Below are positions 10,579 through 23,822 of a stretch of DNA of 64,000 bases, one piece after another (the stretch's first letter is position 1; every line of letters starts with the position of its first letter). The notes under the pieces were generated by a model. The model was not told the origin of the DNA and did not search any database. It saw only the letters and a list, made by a program, of their open reading frames with translations. The position numbers were made by a program, and so were the translations under genes. Origin of the DNA: JAXHUH01 sp034211175 (GTDB lineage: Bacteria > Actinomycetota > Acidimicrobiia > Acidimicrobiales > CAIXPF01); NCBI GenBank assembly GCA_034211175.1, contig JAXHUH010000308.1, forward strand, positions 1 to 64,000. The letters run 5' to 3'.

Positions 10579-11259
10579 TCACGCGACGGCCTCCGGCGGC
10601 TGCACGAAGACCTGGTCGGCGATGAGCTTGCTGAGTGTCCGGTCGGTGCCGTCCACCCGCACGACGAGCGGGCCGTCGAACGGGTGCTTCTCGACCACCT
10701 CGACCTCGATGCCCGGCTGGAGGCCGAGCGTGTCGAGGAACTCGACGACAGCCGAGTCGGTCGATCCGGGAACGGCGACGAGTGCCCGATCGCCGGGCTC
10801 CAGCGCGTAGAGCGGCGGGCTGACGGGCAGCTCGGACGCCTCCAGGCCCGGGATCGGGAAGCCGTGGGGGCACGTACCCGGTCGGTTGAGGGCCACGTAG
10901 AGGCGATCCTCGATCTCCTGGGGGAGATCGTGCTCGAACGTCGCGGCCAGGCGCGACGCGTCTCGCCAGTCGTAGCCCAGCATGTCGGCCAGGAAGCGCT
11001 CCACGATGCGGTGACGGCGGATGGCGGCGAGTGCCGCCCGCCGGCCGTCCGGTGTCAGCTCGGCACCCCGGTACGGGCGATGGTTCACGAGGCCGCGATC
11101 AGCCAGCTTCTTGACCACCGCGGTCACCGAGCCCGGGCTGACCCCGACGTCCTCGGCGAGGCCACCCGTGAGAGCCTGACCACCGTCGCGCACGGCGCGG
11201 TAGACAGCTTTCAGAACCTCGCGTTCGGATTTCGTGAGTATCGCAGGACCGTTTTGGAT
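10579..11259 (-). CDS. DtxR/MntR-family metal-dependent regulator (non-standard start inferred)
   Basis: Order of domains: winged helix (LAEDVGVSPGSVTAVVKKL, PYRGAELT), dimerisation and metal domain (RRHRIVERFLADMLGYDW, FEHDLPQEIEDRL, GTCPHGFPIPG) and a C-terminal SH3/FeoA-like domain (LEPGDRALVAVPGS). The first ATG/GTG-type start in frame, GTG at 11193, would remove helix 1 of the DNA-binding domain. That helix is encoded upstream in frame (ILTKSEREVLKAVYRAVRDG), but no ATG, GTG or TTG precedes it before a TAG at 11271-11269. Candidates are ATC at 11259, which coincides with the predicted transcription start and gives 226 residues (the DtxR length), or ATT at 11268. The usual site-1 His (DtxR His98) and site-2 Cys102 appear replaced by Ser and Ala. 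Confidence 0.8.
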   Translation of the reverse strand: MQNGPAILTKSEREVLKAVYRAVRDGGQALTGGLAEDVGVSPGSVTAVVKKLADRGLVNHRPYRGAELTPDGRRAALAAIRRHRIVERFLADMLGYDWRDASRLAATFEHDLPQEIEDRLYVALNRPGTCPHGFPIPGLEASELPVSPPLYALEPGDRALVAVPGSTDSAVVEFLDTLGLQPGIEVEVVEKHPFDGPLVVRVDGTDRTLSKLIADQVFVQPPEAVA

Positions 11260-11265
11260 GGCCGA

Positions 11266-11294
11266 AATCTAGAGTTTCGACCTTCGCGGTTCAA
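11266..11294 (-). promoter_or_regulatory. Strong promoter for the DtxR-type gene
   Basis: On the minus strand, -35 TTGAAC (11294-11289) and -10 TAGATT (11271-11266) are separated by exactly 17 bases. Transcription should begin about seven bases on, near 11259. The -10 element contains the in-frame stop TAG and the ATT codon, so ATT is unlikely to be on the mRNA. Confidence 0.6.
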
Positions 11295-11313
11295 CCACGC
11301 CCGGCGCCGCCCG

Positions 11314-11319
11314 TACAGT
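11314..11319 (+). promoter_or_regulatory. -10 element of a likely leaderless transcript
   Basis: TACAGT ends seven bases before the GTG at 11327, and no ribosome binding site is present. The transcript probably starts at or next to the start codon. Confidence 0.45.
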
Positions 11320-11326
11320 CGCGCCG

Positions 11327-12118
11327 GTGAACGGCCCCGAGCAACGAACCGACGAGCGCCCCGCCGTGGCGGGCGCCGAACCACTCGTCACGATCGTGGC
11401 CGTCCACGGCGACAGCGCGAGCGCCGCGCGCTTCGACCGGGTGACGCCCCACCTGCCCGACGGCGTGCGGCTCGTGCCGGTCACCCTGCCGGGCTTCGGA
11501 GGCACCCCGGCGCTCGGCGACGGCACCGTGACCGACCACGCGGCCCGGCTCGCGGAGCGGATCGGCGGGCTCACCGGTCCGGTGGTGGTGCTCGGCCACG
11601 GGCTCGGGGGCACGGTCGCGATCGAGATCGGCCAGCGCCACGGTGACGCGTGCGCCGGCCTGGTGCTCCACGCCCCGGCGATCCCGGACGGGCGGGGGAG
11701 GGCGGAGCTGCGGGCCGGGTCGCTCCCGCCGCTGTCCCGTGTCGTCAACGCCGCGTCGAACGTGCCGTTCGCCGCGGTGGCCGCGCGCGCGGTCGCGTTC
11801 CGCGACCTGCCGGCGGACGTCGTCGAGCGGGCCTGCGAGGACCTCGGTCGCGCCGAGGGGTCCGCAGCGCTCGCCGCCAGCGCCGACGCCGCGTGGTACG
11901 ACGCGCTCGAGCCGTCGTCGGTGCCGACCGTCATCCTGTGGGGCGACCGTGACCACTGGCGGGGCCCGGCGAGCGCGACCGGGCTCGCCCACCGCATCGG
12001 CGCCGGGCGCGTCCGGGTCGTATCCGGCTGGGGCCACCTGCCGATGCTGCGTCGGCCACGTGACTACGCGGTCGAGATCGCGCAGCTGGCCCGCTGGGTC
12101 GCGACCGAGGCCGGTTGA
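11327..12118 (+). CDS. Alpha/beta-hydrolase fold protein lacking the nucleophile serine
   Basis: A 263-residue single-domain alpha/beta hydrolase: VAVHGDSASAARFDRV (oxyanion region), LPGFGGT, nucleophile-elbow region VVVLGHGLGGTVAIEI near residues 88-103, acid LWGDRDHWRG near 205, and base SGWGHLPMLRRP near 232. The elbow reads G-H-G-L-G-G: the usual Ser (or Asp) is replaced by Gly while the Asp and His remain. The protein may therefore be a non-hydrolytic family member, or may use another residue. The GTG start is supported by the TACAGT element seven bases upstream. It is divergent from the DtxR gene and is followed 13 bases later by a small membrane protein gene. Confidence 0.82.
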   Translation: MNGPEQRTDERPAVAGAEPLVTIVAVHGDSASAARFDRVTPHLPDGVRLVPVTLPGFGGTPALGDGTVTDHAARLAERIGGLTGPVVVLGHGLGGTVAIEIGQRHGDACAGLVLHAPAIPDGRGRAELRAGSLPPLSRVVNAASNVPFAAVAARAVAFRDLPADVVERACEDLGRAEGSAALAASADAAWYDALEPSSVPTVILWGDRDHWRGPASATGLAHRIGAGRVRVVSGWGHLPMLRRPRDYAVEIAQLARWVATEAG

Positions 12119-12131
12119 GCCCCTCCCGACC

Positions 12132-12599
12132 GTGACCGCCGACCTGCTCCTGGTGGCGAACCTCGTCGCCACGTGCGTGATGACCGGCGTCATCTGGTTC
12201 GTCCAGGTCGTCCACTACCCGTTGTTCACCGAGGTCGGCACGGGCACCTACCGGGCCTACCAGCGCGAGCACATGCGCCGTACGACGTGGGTCGTCGGCG
12301 CGCCGATGGCGGTCGAGGGCACCACGACGTTGGCGCTGCTGGTCACCCGGCCCGACGGTGTCCCCGCGTGGGCGCCGTGGGCCGGTGCCGTCCTCGTCGC
12401 CGTCGTGTACGGGACGACGGCGATCGTGTCGGCACCCACGCACGGCCGCCTGACCGACGGCTTCGACGAGCGGGCACATCGCCGCCTGGTCGCCACCAAC
12501 TGGGTCCGCTCCATCGGCTGGTCGGCCCGCGCCGTCCTCGTCGCGGCGATGACCCTCGCCGCCCTCGACGCCGACCCGGCGGGCGTGGCGGCGACCTGA
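12132..12599 (+). CDS. Four-helix membrane protein of unknown function
   Basis: A 155-residue protein with four hydrophobic segments: LLLVANLVATCVMTGVIWFV, APMAVEGTTTLALLV, WAPWAGAVLVAVVYGTTAIV and WSARAVLVAAMTLAAL. Between the first two lies a polar stretch, VVHYPLFTEVG then YQREHMRRTTW, that I associate with a family of uncharacterised bacterial membrane proteins. The likely GTG start is 13 bases after the preceding hydrolase stop, so the two may be cotranscribed. Function cannot be stated. Confidence 0.72.
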   Translation: MTADLLLVANLVATCVMTGVIWFVQVVHYPLFTEVGTGTYRAYQREHMRRTTWVVGAPMAVEGTTTLALLVTRPDGVPAWAPWAGAVLVAVVYGTTAIVSAPTHGRLTDGFDERAHRRLVATNWVRSIGWSARAVLVAAMTLAALDADPAGVAAT

Positions 12600-12665
12600 C
12601 GGCGTCCGGCCCGGAGTGGTCGGCGCGGGCGACGAGCACGACGGCCGGGAGGTAGAACGGGGCGT

Positions 12666-13823
<1,158 letters not shown>

Positions 13824-14062
13824 TCGATCCACCCGCAGCGGCGTCGCATCCTGCCCGGGATCGCGACGCTCGACGAGGCGCTCGCCAGGTTGGAGCGCTA
13901 CCTCTCCTGATCCCCATCGACCAGCGACGGCGTCGCATCCTGCCCGGGATCGCGACGCTCGACGAGGCCCTCGAACGCCTCGCCCGCCACCTCGGCTGAG
14001 GGCGTTGTGGGCGGGGGACCAATCCTTCAAGACAGGGGGGGCGGCCGACCGTTGAACCGGTC

Positions 14063-15139
14063 ATGTCGCGTCGCGCTCCGAGTGCTTCCGGTTCATCGTC
14101 CACCCGAAGCATGAGCCGGCTCGTCGCGCGGCTGGGGGAGCTGCTGGAGCTGAGGGCCGAGGGCCCGGGCGGCGACGACCCGGCGAGCGTCGAGCGGCGA
14201 CTGTCCACGATCGTCGACCGGCTCGAGGAGGACCTCCTCCGGCGCCTGGCTCCCCAGATGCTGGATGCGGTGCCCACGAACGTCATGTTCTCGGACCTCG
14301 ATCACGTGGTCCGCTACGCGAACCCGGCGTCGATAGAGACGCTGCGCGGCATGGAGCGGTACCTCCCGATCCGTGCCGACGAGTTGGTCGGCACGTCGAT
14401 CGATCGGTTCCACCGCCGGCCGTCCCACCAGCGGTCGATGCTCGACGCACCGGAGCAGCACCTGCCGGTCAGGACCCGCATCCAGGTCGGCGAGGAGGAG
14501 ATGGAACTGGTCGTGGCACCGGTCTACGACCGGGGACGCCACGCAGGCACGATGGTGTCGTGGGCCCTGGTGACCGACCGGGTCGCGCTCGAGCGCGAGA
14601 TCAGCGAGTCGTCACAGAGCCAGGCCAGCGCGGTCGCCGAGCTCGAGGCGTCGATCGGCGAGATCGAGCGCACCGTGCAGCGCTCGTCGAACATCGCCGG
14701 CTCGGCCGCCGCGTCGGCCGGCGAGGCCCGCGAGGTGATGGCGCAGCTGAACGAGGCGTCGACCCAGATCGCCACGGTCGTCGACTTCATCACCGACGTC
14801 GCCCAGCAGACCAACCTCCTGGCGCTGAACGCGACGATCGAGGCGGCGCGGGCGGGCGAGACGGGCCGGGGCTTCGCGGTGGTCGCCAACGAGGTGAAGG
14901 AGCTGGCGGGCCAGACCGACCAGGCGACGGAGAAGATCCGGGCGTCGATCAACCTGGTCCAGCAGCGTGTGGATGACGCCCAGGCGTCGATCGAGGAGAT
15001 CGACGAGCTGACCGATCAGCTCAACGAGGTGATGGCGTCGATCGTCGCGGCCATCACCGAGCAGGGCTCGACGACCCAGGAGATCGCCCGGGTCGCCGAG
15101 ATCGCCGCCGCCAAGGCCAACGAGGCCATGGACGGCTGA
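14063..15139 (+). CDS. Soluble methyl-accepting chemotaxis protein with PAS-like sensor
   Basis: A 358-residue chemoreceptor with no membrane segment, so cytoplasmic. An N-terminal helical stretch is followed by a PAS-like domain (PTNVMFSDLDHVVRYANPAS; ELVGTSIDRFHRRPS; VVAPVYDRGRHAGTMVSWAL, about residues 70-175). A signalling coiled coil with the conserved hairpin (AQQTNLLALNATIEAARAGE, then GRGFAVVANEVKELA, about residues 246-281) follows. The signalling domain is short and there is no C-terminal receptor pentapeptide. No other chemotaxis gene is nearby. A second in-frame ATG at 14111 could be the true start; neither has a strong ribosome binding site. Confidence 0.86.
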   Translation: MSRRAPSASGSSSTRSMSRLVARLGELLELRAEGPGGDDPASVERRLSTIVDRLEEDLLRRLAPQMLDAVPTNVMFSDLDHVVRYANPASIETLRGMERYLPIRADELVGTSIDRFHRRPSHQRSMLDAPEQHLPVRTRIQVGEEEMELVVAPVYDRGRHAGTMVSWALVTDRVALEREISESSQSQASAVAELEASIGEIERTVQRSSNIAGSAAASAGEAREVMAQLNEASTQIATVVDFITDVAQQTNLLALNATIEAARAGETGRGFAVVANEVKELAGQTDQATEKIRASINLVQQRVDDAQASIEEIDELTDQLNEVMASIVAAITEQGSTTQEIARVAEIAAAKANEAMDG

Positions 15140-15221
15140 CCCTCCCCTGCGCCCGGGCCAGCGGCTGTCGAGCGAAGCTCGACCAAGCCGACAAAGGCCG
15201 CCCTGCGGCCACAGTTGGCCG

Positions 15222-16400
15222 CTACCAGGCCGGGTTGGCGGGGTCGAGGCCGACGAGGGCGCGGCCGGCGACCTCCCAGGTCGCGGGGGCGACCATGATG
15301 TGCTGGGTCGGCACGTGCACGTCGCGCAGGTGGCGCTGGAGCGGGTTGTCGGCCCGGATCGCGCTGCCGCCGCCGGCCGTGTACATGGCCCCGACGACCT
15401 CGGTGGCGATGGTCGCGGCGTGGGTGGCGGCCAGCCGGAGCGAGGTGCGGTGCTCGAGCGACAGCGGTGCGCCGGTCGTCGCCACGTCCCATGCGGCGGC
15501 GATGCTCTCGTAGAAGTACGCCCTGGCGGCTCGCAGCGATGCCTCGGCCCTGGCCACGTCGACCTGGGTCATGGCCCGGTCGCGCGGGAGGCGACGGTGG
15601 CCCGTCGGGGTCTTCGCCCCGGCCAGTGAGACGAGGTCGTCGATGGCGGCGCGGGCGATGCCGAGCGAGACCGATGCCACGCCGAGCGCCAGCAGCCCGA
15701 AGATGGGGAAGCGGTAGAGCGCGCCGTCGATCCGGGGCCGGTCGATGCCGAGCTCGACCGCCCGGCCGGCCGGGGCGACGGCGCCGTCGACGACCAGGTC
15801 GTGGCTCCCGGTGCCCCGCAGGCCGGACACGTCCCAGTTGGGGGCGATGCGCACGTCGTCGGCGGGCAGGAGGACGAGGCGCACCGACGGTTGCCCGGCC
15901 GCGTTGGTGACCGTGTGGCCGTTCTCGGTGACGAGGCAGCCGAGGGCGAACCAGGCGCAGTTCTCGCTGCCGGAGCCCCAGCTCCAGCGACCTTCCACGC
16001 GCACGGTGTCGCCGTCGATCGTCGCGGTGCCGCTCGGGGCGGTGACCCCGCCGACGATGGTGGCCGGGTCGGCGAACACCGTCGCCGCGTGCTCGGGGTC
16101 GAGGTAGGCGGCGAGCGTCGAGGTCGTCGAGGCGATCATGACGCACCAGCCGGCGGAGGCGTGGGTGCGCGACACCAGCTCGATGGTCTCGCACAGCTCG
16201 GCGCACGGGGCCTCCGGGCCGCCGTGGCGTCGGGGGAGCCCGAGGGTGAGCAGGCCGGCGTCGGCCAGGCGCCGGGCGAGCGGCGCCGGCATCCGGGCCG
16301 AGCTCTCGGACTCGGCGATGGCTGCGTCGACGGCGTCGAGGTGGGGGGCGACGCGCGCCGCGGCGGGAGAGGTGCTGAGGTCGGGGCTCACCGCGGTCAC
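15222..16400 (-). CDS. Acyl-CoA dehydrogenase-fold flavoenzyme (HsaA/HpaB-like)
   Basis: A 392-residue protein with the acyl-CoA dehydrogenase fold, but closer in layout to the flavin-dependent monooxygenase branch. Seen are an N-terminal helical domain (PLARRLADAGLLTLGLPRRH; THASAGWCVMIASTT), a mid beta domain (VEGRWSWGSGSENCAWFALG; WDVSGLRGTGSHDLVVD) and a C-terminal helical domain ending AGGGSAIRADNPLQRHLRDV and HVPTQHIMVAP. SGLRGTGSHD and the final RHLRDVH motif are characteristic. The substrate is unknown. The GTG start overlaps the stop of the upstream aminopeptidase gene as GTGA, so the two are translationally coupled. Confidence 0.8.
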   Translation of the reverse strand: MTAVSPDLSTSPAAARVAPHLDAVDAAIAESESSARMPAPLARRLADAGLLTLGLPRRHGGPEAPCAELCETIELVSRTHASAGWCVMIASTTSTLAAYLDPEHAATVFADPATIVGGVTAPSGTATIDGDTVRVEGRWSWGSGSENCAWFALGCLVTENGHTVTNAAGQPSVRLVLLPADDVRIAPNWDVSGLRGTGSHDLVVDGAVAPAGRAVELGIDRPRIDGALYRFPIFGLLALGVASVSLGIARAAIDDLVSLAGAKTPTGHRRLPRDRAMTQVDVARAEASLRAARAYFYESIAAAWDVATTGAPLSLEHRTSLRLAATHAATIATEVVGAMYTAGGGSAIRADNPLQRHLRDVHVPTQHIMVAPATWEVAGRALVGLDPANPAW

Positions 16401-17719
16401 GAGAGGTACGCCGTCAGCGCTCGGGTGAGCTGGTCGACGGCCACGACGCTCGTGAGCTCGCGGGCCGAGTGCATGGCGAGCTGGGGTGCGCCGACGTCGA
16501 CGGTCGGCATGGCGAGCGCCGAGGCGGTGAGCGGCCCGATGGTCGAGCCGCACGGCAGGTCGGTCCGGGTCACGAAGCGCTGCATCGGCACGCCCGCCTG
16601 CCGGCACGCCTCGACGAACACGCCGGCGCTGGCGGCGTCGGTGGCGTAGCGGACGTTGGCGTTCACCTTGAGGACGGGGCCGCCGTCGAGGGTCACGGTG
16701 TGGCTGGGCTCGTGGCGGTCGGCGTAGTTGGGGTTGGTGGCGTGGGCTCCGTCGGCGGAGACGCACACCGACCCGGCGATGGCGGCGAGGTGGGTGGCCC
16801 GGTCCCAGCCGGCGGCGAGCGAGATGCGTTCGAGGACCGACGCCGAGAACGCTCCGGCGGCGCCGCGGTCGGAGGTCGAGCCGACCTCCTCGTGGTCGAA
16901 CAGGGCGAGCACGGCCACGTGGTCGGTGGCGATGTCACCGGCGGCCGCGCGGCGGGCCATGGCGGTGGCCCCGGCGAAGCACGAGAGCAGGTTGTCGATC
17001 CGGGGTGCGCTCACGAACTCGCGGTGCAGGCCCGTGATGCGGCTCGGCTGGAGGTCGTGGGCCATCACCTCCCAGGCGAGGACCTGCTCGGGGGCCACGT
17101 CGAGGTGCTCGGCCAGGGTGCCGACGAACGTCGCCTCGTCCTCGGCGCCGTCGCCGGCGAGTGCCCACATCGGGCTCAGGTGGCGCTGGCGGTCGAGCTG
17201 GAGGCCCTTGTCGTTGATCTCGCGGTCGAGGTGGATGGCGAGCTGGGGGACCCGCAGGAGCGGTTCGTCGATGCACACGAGCCGGACGCGTGGCCCGTCG
17301 TCGGTGGCGACGGTGACCCGACCGGAGAGGCCGAGGTCCCGGTCGAGCCAGGAGTTGAGGAGGACGCCGCCGTAGATCTCGACGCCGAGCTGGCGCAGGC
17401 CGGCCGAGACGACGTCGGGGTTGGGCTTGACCCGGAGGTTGGGCGAGTCGGTGTGGGCGCCCACCAGCCGGAAGCGGACGGGTCCGTCGATCCGCTCGGG
17501 CGTGGCCCACGCGACCAGCGATCCGCCGCGCACCACGTAGTGCCGGCCCGACGGGGGGAACGGGTCGGCCTCGTCGACCTCGGTGAACCCGGCGGCCCCG
17601 AGCAGCCGGGCGGCCGTCTCGGTGGCGTGGTACGGGGACGGGGAGTCGTCGACGAAGGCGCAGAGCTCCTCGGCGACCGCGGTCTCGCTTGGCGATGGCA
17701 TCGGTGGCCATGCTGGCAC
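16397..17719 (-). CDS. apeB: M18-family aminopeptidase (aspartyl aminopeptidase)
   Basis: A 440-residue di-zinc aminopeptidase of family M18, which removes N-terminal acidic residues from peptides. Metal and catalytic blocks are visible: RLVGAHTDSPNLRVKPNP near residues 83-100, DREINDKGLQ, APRIDNLLSCFAG, ALFDHEEVGSTSDRGAAG near 270-287 and APQLAMHSARELTSV near 409-423. Length matches the family. The GTG at 17719 is preceded by AAGGGG seven bases away and preferred; ATG at 17701 is an alternative. The gene is coupled to the downstream acyl-CoA-dehydrogenase-like gene and lies 76 bases after the capA-like gene. Confidence 0.92.
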   Translation of the reverse strand: MPAWPPMPSPSETAVAEELCAFVDDSPSPYHATETAARLLGAAGFTEVDEADPFPPSGRHYVVRGGSLVAWATPERIDGPVRFRLVGAHTDSPNLRVKPNPDVVSAGLRQLGVEIYGGVLLNSWLDRDLGLSGRVTVATDDGPRVRLVCIDEPLLRVPQLAIHLDREINDKGLQLDRQRHLSPMWALAGDGAEDEATFVGTLAEHLDVAPEQVLAWEVMAHDLQPSRITGLHREFVSAPRIDNLLSCFAGATAMARRAAAGDIATDHVAVLALFDHEEVGSTSDRGAAGAFSASVLERISLAAGWDRATHLAAIAGSVCVSADGAHATNPNYADRHEPSHTVTLDGGPVLKVNANVRYATDAASAGVFVEACRQAGVPMQRFVTRTDLPCGSTIGPLTASALAMPTVDVGAPQLAMHSARELTSVVAVDQLTRALTAYLS

Positions 17720-17795
17720 GATCCGGCCCCTTCGGACGGCTCGCCGCGCCCGCCGGTGGGCACCGTCGCGGCCGCGACGCCCGGTCGGGCGCAGG

Positions 17796-18976
17796 TCAGG
17801 GGTCGAGGTCGGCGCAGTCGGCCAGGGCCTCCCACTCGGCCAGGGCGCGGTCGGCCTCGGGGCCCTCCAGGCGGTCGGCGACGCCGTTGCGGAGGCGTGC
17901 CGGGGTCCACCGATGGTCGAGGACGTCGCGGCCGGCGACGGTCACGGTGAGCACGCCGGAGGTGGCGCCGGACGGCGACGGTGCGGCGAAGACGAAGTTG
18001 CCCAGCCCGTAGCCGACGACCGCGCCGCCCTTGCGCCCGGCGGCCTGGACCCGGTGGGCGTGGCCGCCGACGATGATGTCCGCACCGGCGGCGACGAGAC
18101 GGTCGGCCAGTGATCGCTGGGTGGCGGACGGGCAGGTGTGGCCCTCGATGCCCCAGTGGAGGAAGACGACGACCGTGTCGGCCTGCGCCCGGGCCGCGGC
18201 CACCTCGGCGACCAGGCGGTCCTCGTCCTTGGCCGAGGCCAGGCCGGGCTGGTCGGGCGTCGCCGTCCAGGAGCGGATGAGCGAGCTGTCGAGGACCTGG
18301 GTCGCGCCGAGCACCGCGACCGTCCAGCCGCCGACGTCGCCGATCCACGGGCGCCACGCCTCGGTGTCGTCGCGGCCGATGCCGACGAGCGCCAGGCCGG
18401 CGCGGCGGCCGGCGTCGATCGTGTCGACGAGCCCGTCGACGCCGTAGTCGAGGCCGTGGTTGTTGGCGACCGATGCCACGTCGACGCCCGCGTCGACCAG
18501 GGCCTGCAGCAGCGCCGGGTCGGCCCGGAAGTTGAACTCCTTCGGCGCGGGCTCGCCGCGGTCGGTGATGGCGGTCTCGAGGTTGACGATCGCGAGGTCG
18601 GCCGGCGCCAGCATCGGTGCCAGAGGACCGAGCATGGCCGGGCCCTCGGCGGCGAGGCGCCCCGCCAGGAAGCCGGCGGCGTGGACGTCGCCGCCGAACG
18701 CCAGCGTGATCGGCTCACGGACGGGGTCGTCGCCGACTTCCTCGCCGGCCCGGTCGGCGGGGGCGTCGCTCCGAGCGGCGCCGGCGCGGACAACCGGGCG
18801 GTCGCGGGTGGGTCGGTCACAGGAGCGGCGAGGTCGCCGACGGCTCCGAGGTTGCTCCGCACGGCCGTGGCCGCGGACCCGGCGGCCGCCACGAGCACGA
18901 CGGCCACGATCACCACGGCGAGGGCCAGGAGCGCGACGACCCCCTGGTGCTCCCGCCGGTACTGTGGCCCCCGCAT
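17796..18976 (-). pseudogene. CapA-family (PgsA-type) metallophosphatase-like protein, apparent frameshift
   Basis: The C-terminal 300 residues are a CapA-like domain (ITLAFGGDVHAAGFLAGRLA; DLAIVNLETAITDRG; DVASVANNHGLDYGVDG; VVFLHWGIEGHTCPS; ADIIVGGHAHRVQ; GYGLGNFVF), a family linked to poly-gamma-glutamate synthesis. The natural N-terminus, starting at the ATG at 18976, is a membrane anchor (VVALLALAVVIVAVVLVAA) in a different frame. Adding one base to the five-C run on the minus strand (18763-18759) would join the two frames as PLGATPPADRAGEEVGDD. The gene is either inactivated or the base was lost in sequencing. A recoding event is less likely. Confidence 0.7.
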
Positions 18977-19139
18977 CGGCGGTGACGGTAACGCTGCGCG
19001 CGACCCGCGCGGGGGACCGCTCCGTTCGCGGTCGCATCGCCACGAACACCCCTCGTCCGGGTGATCGCCGGGCGATGCCCGGCGGTGAAGTGGAACGCCG
19101 ATGTCATCTATCGAATGGATCGCCCACCACCCGGGCGTC

Positions 19140-19145
19140 TACAAT
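19140..19145 (+). promoter_or_regulatory. Candidate -10 element for gltBD
   Basis: TACAAT, close to the consensus TATAAT, lies about 80 bases before gltB. No good -35 hexamer sits 17 bases upstream. The inferred 5' leader is about 75 bases and contains an in-frame ATG at 19181. Confidence 0.35.
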
Positions 19146-19228
19146 CGACCGAGCTTGCTCGCGGGCCAACGACGTCCCCGATGCAAGGGCTCGTCCCGTT
19201 CTCACGAATTTCTTGGATGGACGCACCC

Positions 19229-23803
<4,575 letters not shown>

Positions 23804-23822
23804 GAACCCGAGGAGACACCAC

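Noticed and set aside
18755..18795. Programmed frameshifting in the capA-like gene
   Set aside because: No slippery heptamer or clear stimulatory structure was seen; a single-base loss in a homopolymer explains it more simply.
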